Part shown: piece after piece, positions 1 through 6,625 of the stretch
Numbering within the stretch: the first letter of the stretch is position 1
Layout: each line of letters begins with the position of its first letter
Source: Bryobacteraceae bacterium
Lineage (GTDB): Bacteria > Acidobacteriota > Terriglobia > Bryobacterales > Bryobacteraceae
Direction: 5' to 3'
Assembly (NCBI GenBank): GCA_025350445.1
Contig: JANXXV010000268.1
Location: 1 to 7,345 of the forward strand
DNA length: 7,345 bases
The notes under the pieces: generated by a model
What the model saw: the letters and a program-made list of their open reading frames with translations, nothing else
Told to the model about the DNA's origin: nothing
Database searches by the model: none
Translations under genes and position numbers: made by a program

Positions 1-1
1 G

Positions 2-871
2 ATGTCAACCACCTTGTTTCTGCGGGCTTTCCGGTGGAGAGTGCTGCTGCGGGCGGAAGGCGACGTTTCGATTGCCGATGCTTTCTGGGCGACTTCGGCC
101 GGGTATTTGGGAAACAGCGTTCTTCCGGCGCGGGCGGGCGAAGTGGTACGGACGGTGATGATCAGCCGCAAGTCGGGAATGAAGAAGACATTCGTGCTGA
201 CAACGGCGCTGTCCGAGCGGGTAGTGGACGCGATTGCGCTGATCACCATCAGTGCAAGCGTGCTGCTGGTGCTGCGGGAGAAGCCGGGCTGGCTGGCGGA
301 TGCGGCGAAACCGTTCGCTGTGCTGGGGCTGTGCGGCGTGGCGGCGATCGCGATTGTTCCGGTCTTCGAATCCTTCTGGTTCCGGTTGCTGGCGAAGCTG
401 CCGGTGCCGCCGCGGCTGCGGGAAATGGCGGAGCACGCGCTGCGGCACGGGTTGCAAGGCATCCGTAGCTTTCACGATCCAGGCCGGCTGGTGCGGTTTC
501 TGGGCCTGACAGCGGTGATCTGGTTTCTGGATGGCGTGACCACGGTGGTGGGCGCGAATGCGATTGGTTTGAGCATCAGTTTGCCAGTGGCGTTTCTTTT
601 GATTGCAGGATTGGGATTGGGGAGCGCCGTGCCGTCGACGCCCGGCTATGTGGGGGTTTATCAGTTTGTCGCGGTAAGCATTTTGACTCCGTTCGGATTG
701 AGCAAGACCGATGCGATCGCCTACATTCTGCTTTTCCAGGCGATGAACTATCTGATGGTGCTGTTCTGGGGCGGCATTGGATTGGGGCAGCAGCGGAAGA
801 GCACGGTAGCGAAGGGGGCTGTTGAGCTGAGCGCGGATTCTGGCATTATGAAGGCAGAGGAACAAGGGTGA
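2..871 (+). CDS. Lysylphosphatidylglycerol synthase TM-region (UPF0104/YbhN-like) membrane protein, 5' truncated
   Basis: Integral membrane protein of the family that includes the flippase-like domain of MprF and the AglD/YbhN proteins (COG0392). 289 residues are visible. The arginine-rich RWRVLL motif, normally about 40 residues into the family after a first helix, sits at residues 11-16, so the true start is probably upstream of the window and the ATG at base 2 is internal. Family signatures seen: N38..LPARAGE..R (38-50), SERVVD (71-76) and PSTPGYVGVYQ (211-221). Hydrophobic helices lie at about 77-92, 104-122, 166-186, 194-210 and 240-262, with a short polar C-terminal tail. There is no soluble lysyl-transferase domain, so lysyl-PG synthesis is not implied; the substrate is unknown, possibly a lipid or polyprenyl-linked molecule. 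The stop overlaps the next gene's ATG by one base, suggesting translational coupling. Confidence 0.85.
   Translation: MSTTLFLRAFRWRVLLRAEGDVSIADAFWATSAGYLGNSVLPARAGEVVRTVMISRKSGMKKTFVLTTALSERVVDAIALITISASVLLVLREKPGWLADAAKPFAVLGLCGVAAIAIVPVFESFWFRLLAKLPVPPRLREMAEHALRHGLQGIRSFHDPGRLVRFLGLTAVIWFLDGVTTVVGANAIGLSISLPVAFLLIAGLGLGSAVPSTPGYVGVYQFVAVSILTPFGLSKTDAIAYILLFQAMNYLMVLFWGGIGLGQQRKSTVAKGAVELSADSGIMKAEEQG
856..861 (+). promoter_or_regulatory. Ribosome binding site for the first Uma2 gene
   Basis: AGAGGA lies inside the 3' end of the membrane-protein gene, 9 bases before the ATG at 871. A GTG at 868 is also in frame, but the spacing and the alignment with the downstream paralog favour 871. Confidence 0.55.
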
Positions 872-1548
872 TGGCTGCTCCGCGGATTCCCGAAGACCGG
901 CTGAGCACTGGGCAAAAGATGACCCGCGAGGAGTTTCTGCGCCAGTGGGGGGCGCTGCCGGATTTGAAAAACGCCGAGTTAATTGAGGGGACGGTGTATG
1001 TGGCATCACCTGTCAGTTCCGAGCACGGCGACATCGAAGGACTAGTTGGCGTGTGGCTTACGCGATACCAATGGTCTACTCCGGGTTGCAGAGTCGGACA
1101 TAACACCACCTGGATGATTCTGGGAAGCGCGCTGCAACCGGACGTGTATCTGCTAATCCGGCCCGAGTATGGCGGGCAATCTCGGAGCGAAGGAATCTTT
1201 CGATCCGGCGCTCCGGAGCTTGCGGTTGAAATCTGCCTGACAACTACACAATCGGATCTCGGCCTGAAGCTCGCGTTATACCGAAGGGCAGGCGTGCGCG
1301 AATACATCACGATTGAGGTTCGGCCGAAGCGAATTGTCTGGCGTGTGCTGGAGGACGGTATCTATCGCGAACTGACAGGCGGACCGGACGGCGTTTATCG
1401 TTCCCGAACTTTTCCGGGCTTGTGGTTGAACCCCGATGCGTTCTGGGCCTTCGATGAAGCGGCCTTGGACGCTCTGCTTCAACTGGGACTGGCTTCGGAA
1501 GAACACGCGGCGTTTGTGCGGCAACTGAATTCAAATCACCGGGGATGA
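871..1548 (+). CDS. Uma2 family (DUF820) putative PD-(D/E)XK endonuclease-fold protein, copy 1
   Basis: A 225-residue soluble protein of the Uma2/DUF820 family, which has a restriction-endonuclease-like (PD-(D/E)XK) fold; its cellular role is not established. Visible motifs are NAELIEGTV with E36, QPD with D91, APELAVEI with E120, then D129, K133 and Y137, and GVREYI with E144. These match the usual E...PD...vEi...D...K...Y..GV.EY pattern, so the presumed metal-binding residues are present. The C-terminal third (FPGLWLNP, then ASEEHAAFV) is shared almost unchanged with the next gene. I chose ATG 871 over GTG 868 because from 871 the two paralogs align without gaps from first to last residue, both 225 long. 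No signal peptide is visible, so it is probably cytoplasmic. Its stop (1546-1548) lies just before the proposed start of copy 2. The nuclease-like fold is well supported; the biological substrate is unknown. Confidence 0.9.
   Translation: MAAPRIPEDRLSTGQKMTREEFLRQWGALPDLKNAELIEGTVYVASPVSSEHGDIEGLVGVWLTRYQWSTPGCRVGHNTTWMILGSALQPDVYLLIRPEYGGQSRSEGIFRSGAPELAVEICLTTTQSDLGLKLALYRRAGVREYITIEVRPKRIVWRVLEDGIYRELTGGPDGVYRSRTFPGLWLNPDAFWAFDEAALDALLQLGLASEEHAAFVRQLNSNHRG
1541..1544 (+). promoter_or_regulatory. Possible ribosome binding site for the second Uma2 gene
   Basis: GGGG ends directly before the ATG at 1545 but is 9 bases before the ATG at 1554. This spacing, together with the paralog alignment, favours initiation at 1554. 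It lies in the last codons of copy 1. Confidence 0.4.
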
Positions 1549-1553
1549 GTACG

Positions 1554-2231
1554 ATGGCTTCTCGAGAGATTTTGGGAGAAGGCCTGTTTACAGGGGAACA
1601 GATGGCCCGCCAGGTGTTCCTCCGCCGTTTGGAGGCGCTGGACGATTTCAAGAATGCCGAGCTGATTGCGGGAACGGTATTCATGTCATTCCCCTTCGAT
1701 CCGCTGCTGGTGAGGTTTGGCAAATGTATTGCCGGTTGGCTCTGGCTTTACGGATGGCCCACGCGCGGATGCGAGATCGGCGGCAACGCCACCTGGATCA
1801 TGTTGGACAGCGCTCCGCAACCAGACCTCTACCTGGGGATACTGCCTGAGTTTGGCGGGCAATGGCGTGTGGAGGGACAGTATGGATGCGGCGCTCCGGA
1901 GCTTGTGATTGAGATCTGCTACACGGATACCGAGGTGGATTTTGGTGCGAAACTCGATTTGTATGAGCGGGCGGGTGTGCGGGAGTACATCACCTTGGAA
2001 ATATTTGCGAGGAAGATAATCTGGCGGGTATTGGAAGGCGGTTCCTATCGTGAATTGGCCACGGGATCCGGCGGCGCGTACCGGTCCCAAACATTTCCGG
2101 GTCTGTGGCTGAACCCGGCTGCGTTCTGGGCATTCGATACAGCCGCTATGAAGCAACTGCTTCAGCAAGGAATGGCCTCGGAAGAACACGCGGCGTTCGT
2201 TCAACAACTGAATTCCCGCCATCGCGGATGA
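1554..2231 (+). CDS. Uma2 family (DUF820) putative PD-(D/E)XK endonuclease-fold protein, copy 2
   Basis: Tandem paralog of the preceding gene, also 225 residues from this start. A hand alignment without gaps gives about 131 identical residues of 225 (58%). All presumed active-site positions are kept at the same numbers: E36 (NAELIAG), D91 (QPDLYL), E120 (APELVIEI), D129, K133, Y137 and E144 (GVREYI). Divergence is concentrated around residues 45-61, where almost nothing matches, while 187-225 are nearly identical. An ATG at 1545 would overlap the previous stop as ATGA and add three residues; I prefer 1554 on alignment and on the GGGG 9 bases upstream. Both copies look intact, so neither has decayed since duplication. 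Its stop overlaps the ATG of the next gene. As with copy 1, the fold is clear, the role is not, and no membrane or export signal is seen. Confidence 0.9.
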   Translation: MASREILGEGLFTGEQMARQVFLRRLEALDDFKNAELIAGTVFMSFPFDPLLVRFGKCIAGWLWLYGWPTRGCEIGGNATWIMLDSAPQPDLYLGILPEFGGQWRVEGQYGCGAPELVIEICYTDTEVDFGAKLDLYERAGVREYITLEIFARKIIWRVLEGGSYRELATGSGGAYRSQTFPGLWLNPAAFWAFDTAAMKQLLQQGMASEEHAAFVQQLNSRHRG

Positions 2232-2947
2232 CGCGGCGCGCCTTTCTCTTCGCGGGTCTGTTCGACTGGCTGCCTTTCCGGCGAGCGCGGTCCATTCGCA
2301 TGGCGGGAACGCGGTTTCAGATCGTCCGCCATGACGAGGACCGGCGGCATTACTTCTGGGTCCACGGCAATGAACGAACTGCACACGATGTGCTGCTTGC
2401 GCATATGAAGACGGCACGCGGACGAGCTTTTCTGGTGGAGAACAGCGAGCGGAATATTCCTGCCGGCGGTGGGCTGCTTGACCCGAACCGCATGTTCTCC
2501 CGCGTGGGCGCCGAGAAGAACCTTCGGACATTGAACCAGAGTTGGACGGATGCGCAGGTGAGTTCGGTGCTGGATGTTCTGGATCGGGACCGGGGCCGGT
2601 TTCTGGATGCGGTTTTGCCTAAGGCAGGGAAGCTGCTGGTGGCGTTGCACAACAACGGACCGGGGTATTCGGTGAACGACGAGGTTCCGATCAGCGATGC
2701 GGTTTCGTTGAACGATGCCGGGCATCCGCATGAGTTTATGCTGTGCACGATGCGGTCGGACTTCGAGCGGCTGTCGAAATCGCAGTTCAACGTGGTGCTG
2801 CAGAATACGGCTCCGAAAGAGGACGATGGCTCGCTCTCGCGGTTGGCGGCGGTGCGCGGAATACGGTATGTGAATATCGAAGCCGGGCTGGGCAATGCCG
2901 CGGGGCAATGGGCGATGGTCGAGTGGGTGGAAAAAGCCTTACTATGA
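2228..2947 (+). CDS. Putative exported zinc hydrolase, M14 carboxypeptidase / succinylglutamate desuccinylase-like, small
   Basis: A 239-residue protein; start ATG 2228 overlaps the previous stop (ATGA). The N-terminus MTRRAFLFAGLF resembles a twin-arginine export leader (R3R4), although its hydrophobic stretch is short and contains D13. I do not recognise a named family by overall sequence, but the order of conserved-looking residues matches the M14/AstE metallo-hydrolase pattern: HGNE (H46, E49) as the first two zinc ligands, DPNR (85-88) like the substrate-binding NR, LHNNG (H141) as the third zinc ligand, and VNIEAG (E218) where the catalytic glutamate would lie. Other distinctive blocks are SRVGAEKNL (91-99), NDEVPISD (150-157), HPHEF (166-170) and KEDDGSLSRL (197-206). 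At 239 residues it is shorter than typical M14 enzymes, nearer a minimal catalytic domain. The fold assignment is an inference and the substrate is unknown. A relic of its 3' end lies beyond the next gene. Confidence 0.75.
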   Translation: MTRRAFLFAGLFDWLPFRRARSIRMAGTRFQIVRHDEDRRHYFWVHGNERTAHDVLLAHMKTARGRAFLVENSERNIPAGGGLLDPNRMFSRVGAEKNLRTLNQSWTDAQVSSVLDVLDRDRGRFLDAVLPKAGKLLVALHNNGPGYSVNDEVPISDAVSLNDAGHPHEFMLCTMRSDFERLSKSQFNVVLQNTAPKEDDGSLSRLAAVRGIRYVNIEAGLGNAAGQWAMVEWVEKALL

Positions 2948-2954
2948 AACTACA

Positions 2955-3788
2955 ATGTTTCGAACCTGTTTGTTCCTCCTGCTGTGTTTGGCTCCAGCGA
3001 ACGCCTCGAAGTTGGACGATGCCTGGAAAATCCTCGCTGATGGTACCGCGGAAAATAATGGAAACAAGAGAAAACCAGCACTCTCGGCAATGGTGATCGC
3101 AGGTGCAAATCCGCGCGCGGTGACCATGGCGGCCTCGCTGCTGAAAGACAAAGAAGTGGACGTACGACAAGCTGCGGCGGCTGTATTGGGCGAAATGAAC
3201 CCGCGCTTAGCCATTCCCGGGCTATTGGCGGCTTTAGACGACGAGGCCCCGGAAGTGAGTTTCACGGCGGCGCTATCGCTTTGGAACCTTGGCGACCGCA
3301 GGGGTAAGGATGTGCTGCTCGCGGTACTCAGCGGCGAACTGGGCGCTGCATCTGGATTGGTGAAAGGAACGGTACGTGACGCTAAGAAGCGGCTTCGCGA
3401 TCCAGCGGGTCTGGCGATGTTGGGAGTTAAAGAAGGAGCGGGAATGTTCCTTGGGCCGGCGGCGATGGGAATCACGGTGTTTGAAGAGCTTCGGAAAGAT
3501 GGCTCGGCTGCGGCCAAGACGTTGTGCGCGGCGGCGTTGGCGAAGGATACTAATCCCGCGACGACCGAAGTTCTGGACGGGGCGCTGGGCGACAAGAACT
3601 GGCTTGTACGCGCCGCGGTAGTAAAAGCTCTGGCGTTGCAGGGAAACAGGGCTTCCGTTCCGAAGGTGGAAGCGATGCTGGAGGATAAGCAGGAAGCCGT
3701 CCGCTACATGGCCGCGGCTGCGTTGGTGCGGCTTGAGGGAGGGCAGCGGAAGATTGTAAAACCGGTTGCGGCGAAGAATACAAAGTGA
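2955..3788 (+). CDS. Secreted HEAT-repeat protein
   Basis: A 277-residue protein beginning with a Sec signal peptide: basic N-terminus (MFR), hydrophobic core LFLLLCLA, and a likely cleavage after A15-N-A17. The upstream in-frame ATG at 2895 would add 20 non-hydrophobic residues and bury the signal peptide, so ATG 2955 is preferred; it begins 7 bases after the preceding stop. The mature part is alpha-helical HEAT/PBS-lyase-like repeats. Clear units are at about 55-83 (ending VRQAAAAVLGEM), 85-113 (ending SFTAALSLWNLGD), 203-231 (VRAAVVKALALQGN) and 234-261 (VRYMAAAALVRLEG); the segment 114-200 is less regular. Such repeats are protein-binding scaffolds without catalytic activity. No lipobox or membrane anchor is seen, so it probably acts in the periplasm or outside the cell, perhaps with the exported hydrolase encoded next to it; that partnership is inferred only from adjacency. 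No strong Shine-Dalgarno is visible. Confidence 0.85.
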   Translation: MFRTCLFLLLCLAPANASKLDDAWKILADGTAENNGNKRKPALSAMVIAGANPRAVTMAASLLKDKEVDVRQAAAAVLGEMNPRLAIPGLLAALDDEAPEVSFTAALSLWNLGDRRGKDVLLAVLSGELGAASGLVKGTVRDAKKRLRDPAGLAMLGVKEGAGMFLGPAAMGITVFEELRKDGSAAAKTLCAAALAKDTNPATTEVLDGALGDKNWLVRAAVVKALALQGNRASVPKVEAMLEDKQEAVRYMAAAALVRLEGGQRKIVKPVAAKNTK

Positions 3789-3789
3789 A

Positions 3790-3903
3790 CCACCGCCGGG
3801 GGGGCTGCGCGGAATCCGCTATTTGAATATCGAAGCTGGGCGGGGAAATACGGCGGGGCGGATGGGGATGTTGGATTGGGTGGAGTGCAGGTTGGCGTTC
3901 TAG
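3790..3903 (+). pseudogene. 3' relic of a second copy of the M14-like hydrolase gene
   Basis: Immediately after the HEAT gene stop, a frame without a start codon encodes RGIRYLNIEAGRGNTAG (from 3808) and ends at TAG 3901-3903. It aligns with the C-terminal end of the hydrolase at 2228-2947 (RGIRYVNIEAGLGNAAG, from base 2855). Over the first 26 codons I count 18 identical residues and 61 of 78 identical bases. Five of the differing codons are synonymous third-position changes, suggesting this copy was once a selected coding gene and not a fresh duplication. The E of the NIEAG motif is retained, but everything upstream, including the zinc-ligand motifs, is missing, so no functional product is expected. 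Confidence 0.7.
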
Positions 3904-3908
3904 AACAG

Positions 3909-3940
3909 AACGACCGCTACTCCGGAGAGTAGCGGTCGTT
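3909..3940. terminator. Perfect 13-bp hairpin between convergent genes, probable bidirectional terminator
   Basis: AACGACCGCTACT (3909-3921) and its exact reverse complement (3928-3940) flank a 6-base loop CCGGAG. It lies between the end of the + strand cluster and the stop of the - strand PEP-CTERM gene, where both need termination. No long T tract follows on either strand (GGTAACTTTC on +), so intrinsic termination would be weak and the hairpin may instead protect the 3' ends. Confidence 0.65.
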
Positions 3941-3964
3941 GGTAACTTTCGGTGTTGGCAGCGG

Positions 3965-4576
3965 CTAGTTCAGGCTGACGGTCTTGCGCCGACGGGCGAA
4001 GAGACCGAGGCCAATCAAGCTGGAGCCGAGCAGAACCCAGGTGCCAGGCTCGGGGGCGGCCAGGGAGAAGGAGGCTTGCACGAGAACGTTTTGACCGGTA
4101 CCCGTGGTCGCTATCGGACCCAGCGTGGTGATGTTCAGAGGAGTGACGGTAACCCTATAGCCAGTGCCGGTCGTAGTGAACAGGATGGGCCCGCCGACGG
4201 ACGATGTGGAAAGTGTGTGACGGACAGGAGCGCCGATTAAAGTGTCAAGAAAAGTATCCGAGATTATTTGTGCCGCGGCAGGAAGAGCACCGGTGACTGT
4301 GATCGTTGTTGAATCCGACACGCTGCTGGAGGTAACGGTGTTCGATGACGGAGTGTACAAAACCGTAAACAAGGTCTGTGTTACGGGTGTTCCATTCGTG
4401 TCGAGATTGACCGATCCAGCCGCGATAAAGCCAGCCCCTAACGTTTGAGTGTCTCCGTTTGCGAAAGCCGCGCCGAAAATCGGAGCCGTCAGAGTGTAGT
4501 TGACGGTGATGATCGCCGCTTGGCTGACGCCCGCGAAAGTTATGCCGAGAATAAGTGCCTAAAGTTTGTACTTCAT
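3965..4576 (-). pseudogene. PEP-CTERM sorting domain protein gene with an in-frame TAG at codon 6
   Basis: Read from ATG 4576 the frame encodes MKYKL, a TAG (4561-4559), then ALILGITFAGVSQA and a further 183 residues to the normal stop. Together these make a textbook Sec signal peptide (cleavage probably after SQA, residue 20) interrupted once. The remainder is rich in Thr, Ser, Val and Gly with beta-type sequence, as in many exported PEP-CTERM proteins. The C-terminus carries the tripartite sorting signal: PEP (175-177), a hydrophobic helix (WVLLGSSLIGLGLFA, about 180-194) and basic RRRK (195-198). In such proteins this tail is processed by an exosortase and the protein goes to the cell surface. 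A good ribosome binding site precedes ATG 4576. After the TAG the next possible in-frame start is TTG 4372, which would give 135 residues with no signal peptide. Replacing TAG by a Leu codon such as TTG restores the leader, so this is a recent nonsense change, a base-call error or a readthrough site. Function beyond surface sorting is not recognisable. Confidence 0.8.
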
Positions 4577-4587
4577 ATTTTTACAGT

Positions 4588-4592
4588 CTCCT
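4588..4592 (-). promoter_or_regulatory. Ribosome binding site of the PEP-CTERM gene
   Basis: AGGAG on the - strand, 11 bases before ATG 4576. It supports that ATG as the original start and so shows that the TAG at codon 6 lies inside the gene. Confidence 0.6.
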
Positions 4593-4719
4593 AACTACGG
4601 TTTACTACGCTCCCCCGAACAGGCGCACACGTCCCTAAATCAGGAAGAATTACGCCACGCTACCCTTTTTGAACAGCGAACTTGATCTTAACGTGAAGAT
4701 GCTCCTCATTGCTACAGGG

Positions 4720-4749
4720 AAAAAACCTTAGTACCTTAGTTCAGTACTA
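4720..4749 (-). terminator. Possible intrinsic terminator of the fluC-MFS-ppa operon
   Basis: Read on the - strand, TAGTAC (4749-4744) pairs with GTACTA (4734-4729) across a 9-base loop, followed by AGG and six T (4725-4720). It lies about 83 bases beyond the ppa stop. The 6-bp stem is short and AT-rich, so this is tentative. The same stretch holds a short direct repeat, CCTTAGT twice (4727-4740 region). Confidence 0.4.
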
Positions 4750-4831
4750 GTATTTGTGGTTTTCAGTTTTTCAATAGTTTAGGCTGTGGAAAACAAGATT
4801 TTTGTGAGGCTAACCAGAGGTAACCCTTGGA

Positions 4832-5389
4832 CTACCCGGTCACGACTGGCTGGAGCTGCGCCTTCTTGAGCGCCAGATAGCGTTCGCGGCTATCCATAAT
4901 TGCCTTGCGAGCCTCGCGCGGGCCACCCCAACCCTCCATCCTTGTCGATCGGCCTTCGAGCTCCTTGTAAATGGTGAAGAAGTGCTCGATCTCGCGGCGG
5001 ACATGGGAAAAGATCTGATCCATTGTATGGATTTGATCGTAGCGGGGATTTCGGGTGGGGACGGCTAGAACCTTTTGGTCGCCCTCTTCGGCGTCGACCA
5101 TGTTTAGGATGCCGACAGGACGAACCTCAATAAGGCAACCAGTGAAGCTGGGCTCCTGGACCAGGGTGAGAACGTCCATCGGATCGTTGTCCTCGGCGAG
5201 AGTGCCGGGGATGAAACCGTAATCGCCGGGGTAGTGCATGGGAGAATAGAGAGCTCGGTCGAGACGGAATACGCCGAGTTTTCCGTCGTATTCGAACTTG
5301 TTAGTCGAGTTTTTGGGGATCTCGACGATCATGCGTACCAGTTCCGGGGACTCGGGACCTGGGTCCATATCGTACAACGAGGGATTCAC
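4832..5389 (-). CDS. ppa: Inorganic pyrophosphatase, family I (soluble)
   Basis: Cytoplasmic enzyme hydrolysing pyrophosphate to two phosphates, with Mg2+ ions held by aspartates; it pulls forward biosynthetic reactions that release PPi. At 185 residues it is of normal size for bacterial family I enzymes. Active-site residues can be placed against the E. coli enzyme: E23, K31 and E33 (NKFEYD), R45, Y53 and Y57 (HYPGDYGF), D67, D69 and D72 (EDNDPMDVL, the family signature), D99, D104 and K106 (NMVDAEEGDQK), and Y141-K142. All are present, so it should be active. The start is GTG 5389, which overlaps the TGA of the MFS gene (GTGA), indicating translational coupling; an ATG at 5368 would remove the first seven residues and has no ribosome binding site. 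It is the last gene of an operon led by a fluoride channel, which is meaningful because family I pyrophosphatases are strongly inhibited by fluoride. Confidence 0.95.
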   Translation of the reverse strand: MNPSLYDMDPGPESPELVRMIVEIPKNSTNKFEYDGKLGVFRLDRALYSPMHYPGDYGFIPGTLAEDNDPMDVLTLVQEPSFTGCLIEVRPVGILNMVDAEEGDQKVLAVPTRNPRYDQIHTMDQIFSHVRREIEHFFTIYKELEGRSTRMEGWGGPREARKAIMDSRERYLALKKAQLQPVVTG

Positions 5390-6624
5390 TTACTCAGGGT
5401 AGCAAAAAGGGTTGGTGGCGGGAAGGCGCGAACAAGGATCGCAAGGGCGGCGCCCGCAATTGCGGCCATTGCCGCGCCGTAGAGGAATGTTGCCGCCGGT
5501 CCGCTCCAACTCCACAGGAAACCGGCGATGGCGCTGGCTGCAAAAGCAGAAATGCCGGTGGCCGCCGCGTGCAGGCCAAGCGCGGTTCCGCGATGCTCCG
5601 GAGACGCCAGGTCGACCGCAAATGCCCGCGACAAGCCATCGTTGATGCCCACGTGAACGCCATATGCCGCGAACAGCAGCCAGATGGCGAAACGGCTATT
5701 GGCAAAGGCAAATCCGGTATAGATGACGGCGAAGAGGAACAGGCCTGCGACCAGGAGTTTCTTGCGGCCGATGCGGTCTGACAGGCGGCCCGCCGGGAAG
5801 GCCGAGACCACGGTAGTGAAATTGTAGAACGCGAACAAGAACAGAATCTGCCGCGTGCCGATGCCTGATTGTTTCGCGCGAAGAATGAGGAAGACGTCGG
5901 AGGGATTGCCGAGCGCGAAAAGCAGCGTGATGAGCAGAAAGCGGCGGAAGGCAGGCGAAGTGTCCCTCCATCGGAACGAGGGAGGGGGCGGAGCATTCTT
6001 TGCGGGCCGCGCCGCCAATCCAGTCTCTGTGACTTTGAAGAGTAGAATCGCGCCGAACGCCGCCGGAATGAACGCCGCGATAAAGAGGGCGCGAAAGTTG
6101 TTATGGAACAGCGCGAGCAAGGGGAGGGCGAGGAGCGGGCCGGCCACCGCGCCAATCTGATCGGCGCTGCGATGGAACCCAAAGGTGCGGCCGCGATGCT
6201 GCTGCCGGGAGGATTCGGCTAGCATGGCATCGCGCGCGGTGGCGCGGACGCCTTTTCCGAAGCGATCGAGCACACGCGCACCCAACACCAGCGGCCACCC
6301 GGCGGCTAATGCCAGCAGCGGTTTGGCGATGGCCGAGAGGCTGTAACCGGCGAGAACGAAGGGCCGCCGCAACCCCGCGCGGTCCGACAGCCAACCCGAG
6401 ATACCCTTCCAGAGGCTCGCGGCCATTTCAGCCGCGCCTTCGATCATCCCGACAATGGCCACGGGGGCTCCTAAGGTGACTGTGAGGAACAGCGGGATCA
6501 ACGGGTAGAGCATTTCGGAGGAAATGTCGGTTAGCAGGCTAACAATGCCGAGAACGAATACATTGCGGGATATTCCGGCGATTGGGGAGGGTTGATCGGC
6601 GACGGGTATCCCGCTTTCGGACAC
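5386..6624 (-). CDS. Major facilitator superfamily (MFS) transporter
   Basis: A 412-residue polytopic membrane protein with about 12 predicted helices in two halves, separated by a central loop with a proline run (about 200-226, PPPP at 212-215). MFS motif A occurs in both halves: GWLSDRAGLRR (77-87) in the loop after helix 2, and GRLSDRIGRKK (279-289) in the matching place in the second half. The N-terminal segment SLLTDISSEMLYPLIPLFL (29-47) and RFGKGVRATARDAM (121-134) are typical of a widespread group of bacterial MFS exporters of unassigned substrate. Start GTG 6624 is one base after the fluC stop, and its stop overlaps the ppa start, so all three genes are probably co-translated. The substrate cannot be read from sequence; position between a fluoride channel and a pyrophosphatase hints at ion or toxicity stress, but that is inference. 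Confidence 0.9.
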   Translation of the reverse strand: MSESGIPVADQPSPIAGISRNVFVLGIVSLLTDISSEMLYPLIPLFLTVTLGAPVAIVGMIEGAAEMAASLWKGISGWLSDRAGLRRPFVLAGYSLSAIAKPLLALAAGWPLVLGARVLDRFGKGVRATARDAMLAESSRQQHRGRTFGFHRSADQIGAVAGPLLALPLLALFHNNFRALFIAAFIPAAFGAILLFKVTETGLAARPAKNAPPPPSFRWRDTSPAFRRFLLITLLFALGNPSDVFLILRAKQSGIGTRQILFLFAFYNFTTVVSAFPAGRLSDRIGRKKLLVAGLFLFAVIYTGFAFANSRFAIWLLFAAYGVHVGINDGLSRAFAVDLASPEHRGTALGLHAAATGISAFAASAIAGFLWSWSGPAATFLYGAAMAAIAGAALAILVRAFPPPTLFATLSK

Positions 6625-6625
6625 G

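Noticed and set aside
5..1009. 334-codon antisense ORF opposite the UPF0104 gene
   Set aside because: Its composition (rich in Arg, His, Gln and Pro) is that of a shadow frame of a high-GC gene, and the sense strand carries clear family motifs.
2105..2227. Upstream ATG 2105 as start of the M14-like gene
   Set aside because: It would overlap the second Uma2 gene by about 127 bases, and the Tat-like leader begins exactly at ATG 2228, which forms an ATGA junction.
2895..2954. Upstream ATG 2895 as start of the HEAT protein
   Set aside because: It would add a hydrophilic 20-residue extension before an evident signal peptide and overlap the previous gene by 53 bases.
4635..4660. Sigma-54-type promoter (TGGCGT-N5-TTCCT on - strand) for the PEP-CTERM gene
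   Set aside because: It matches the -24/-12 consensus only partly, so it cannot be separated from chance.
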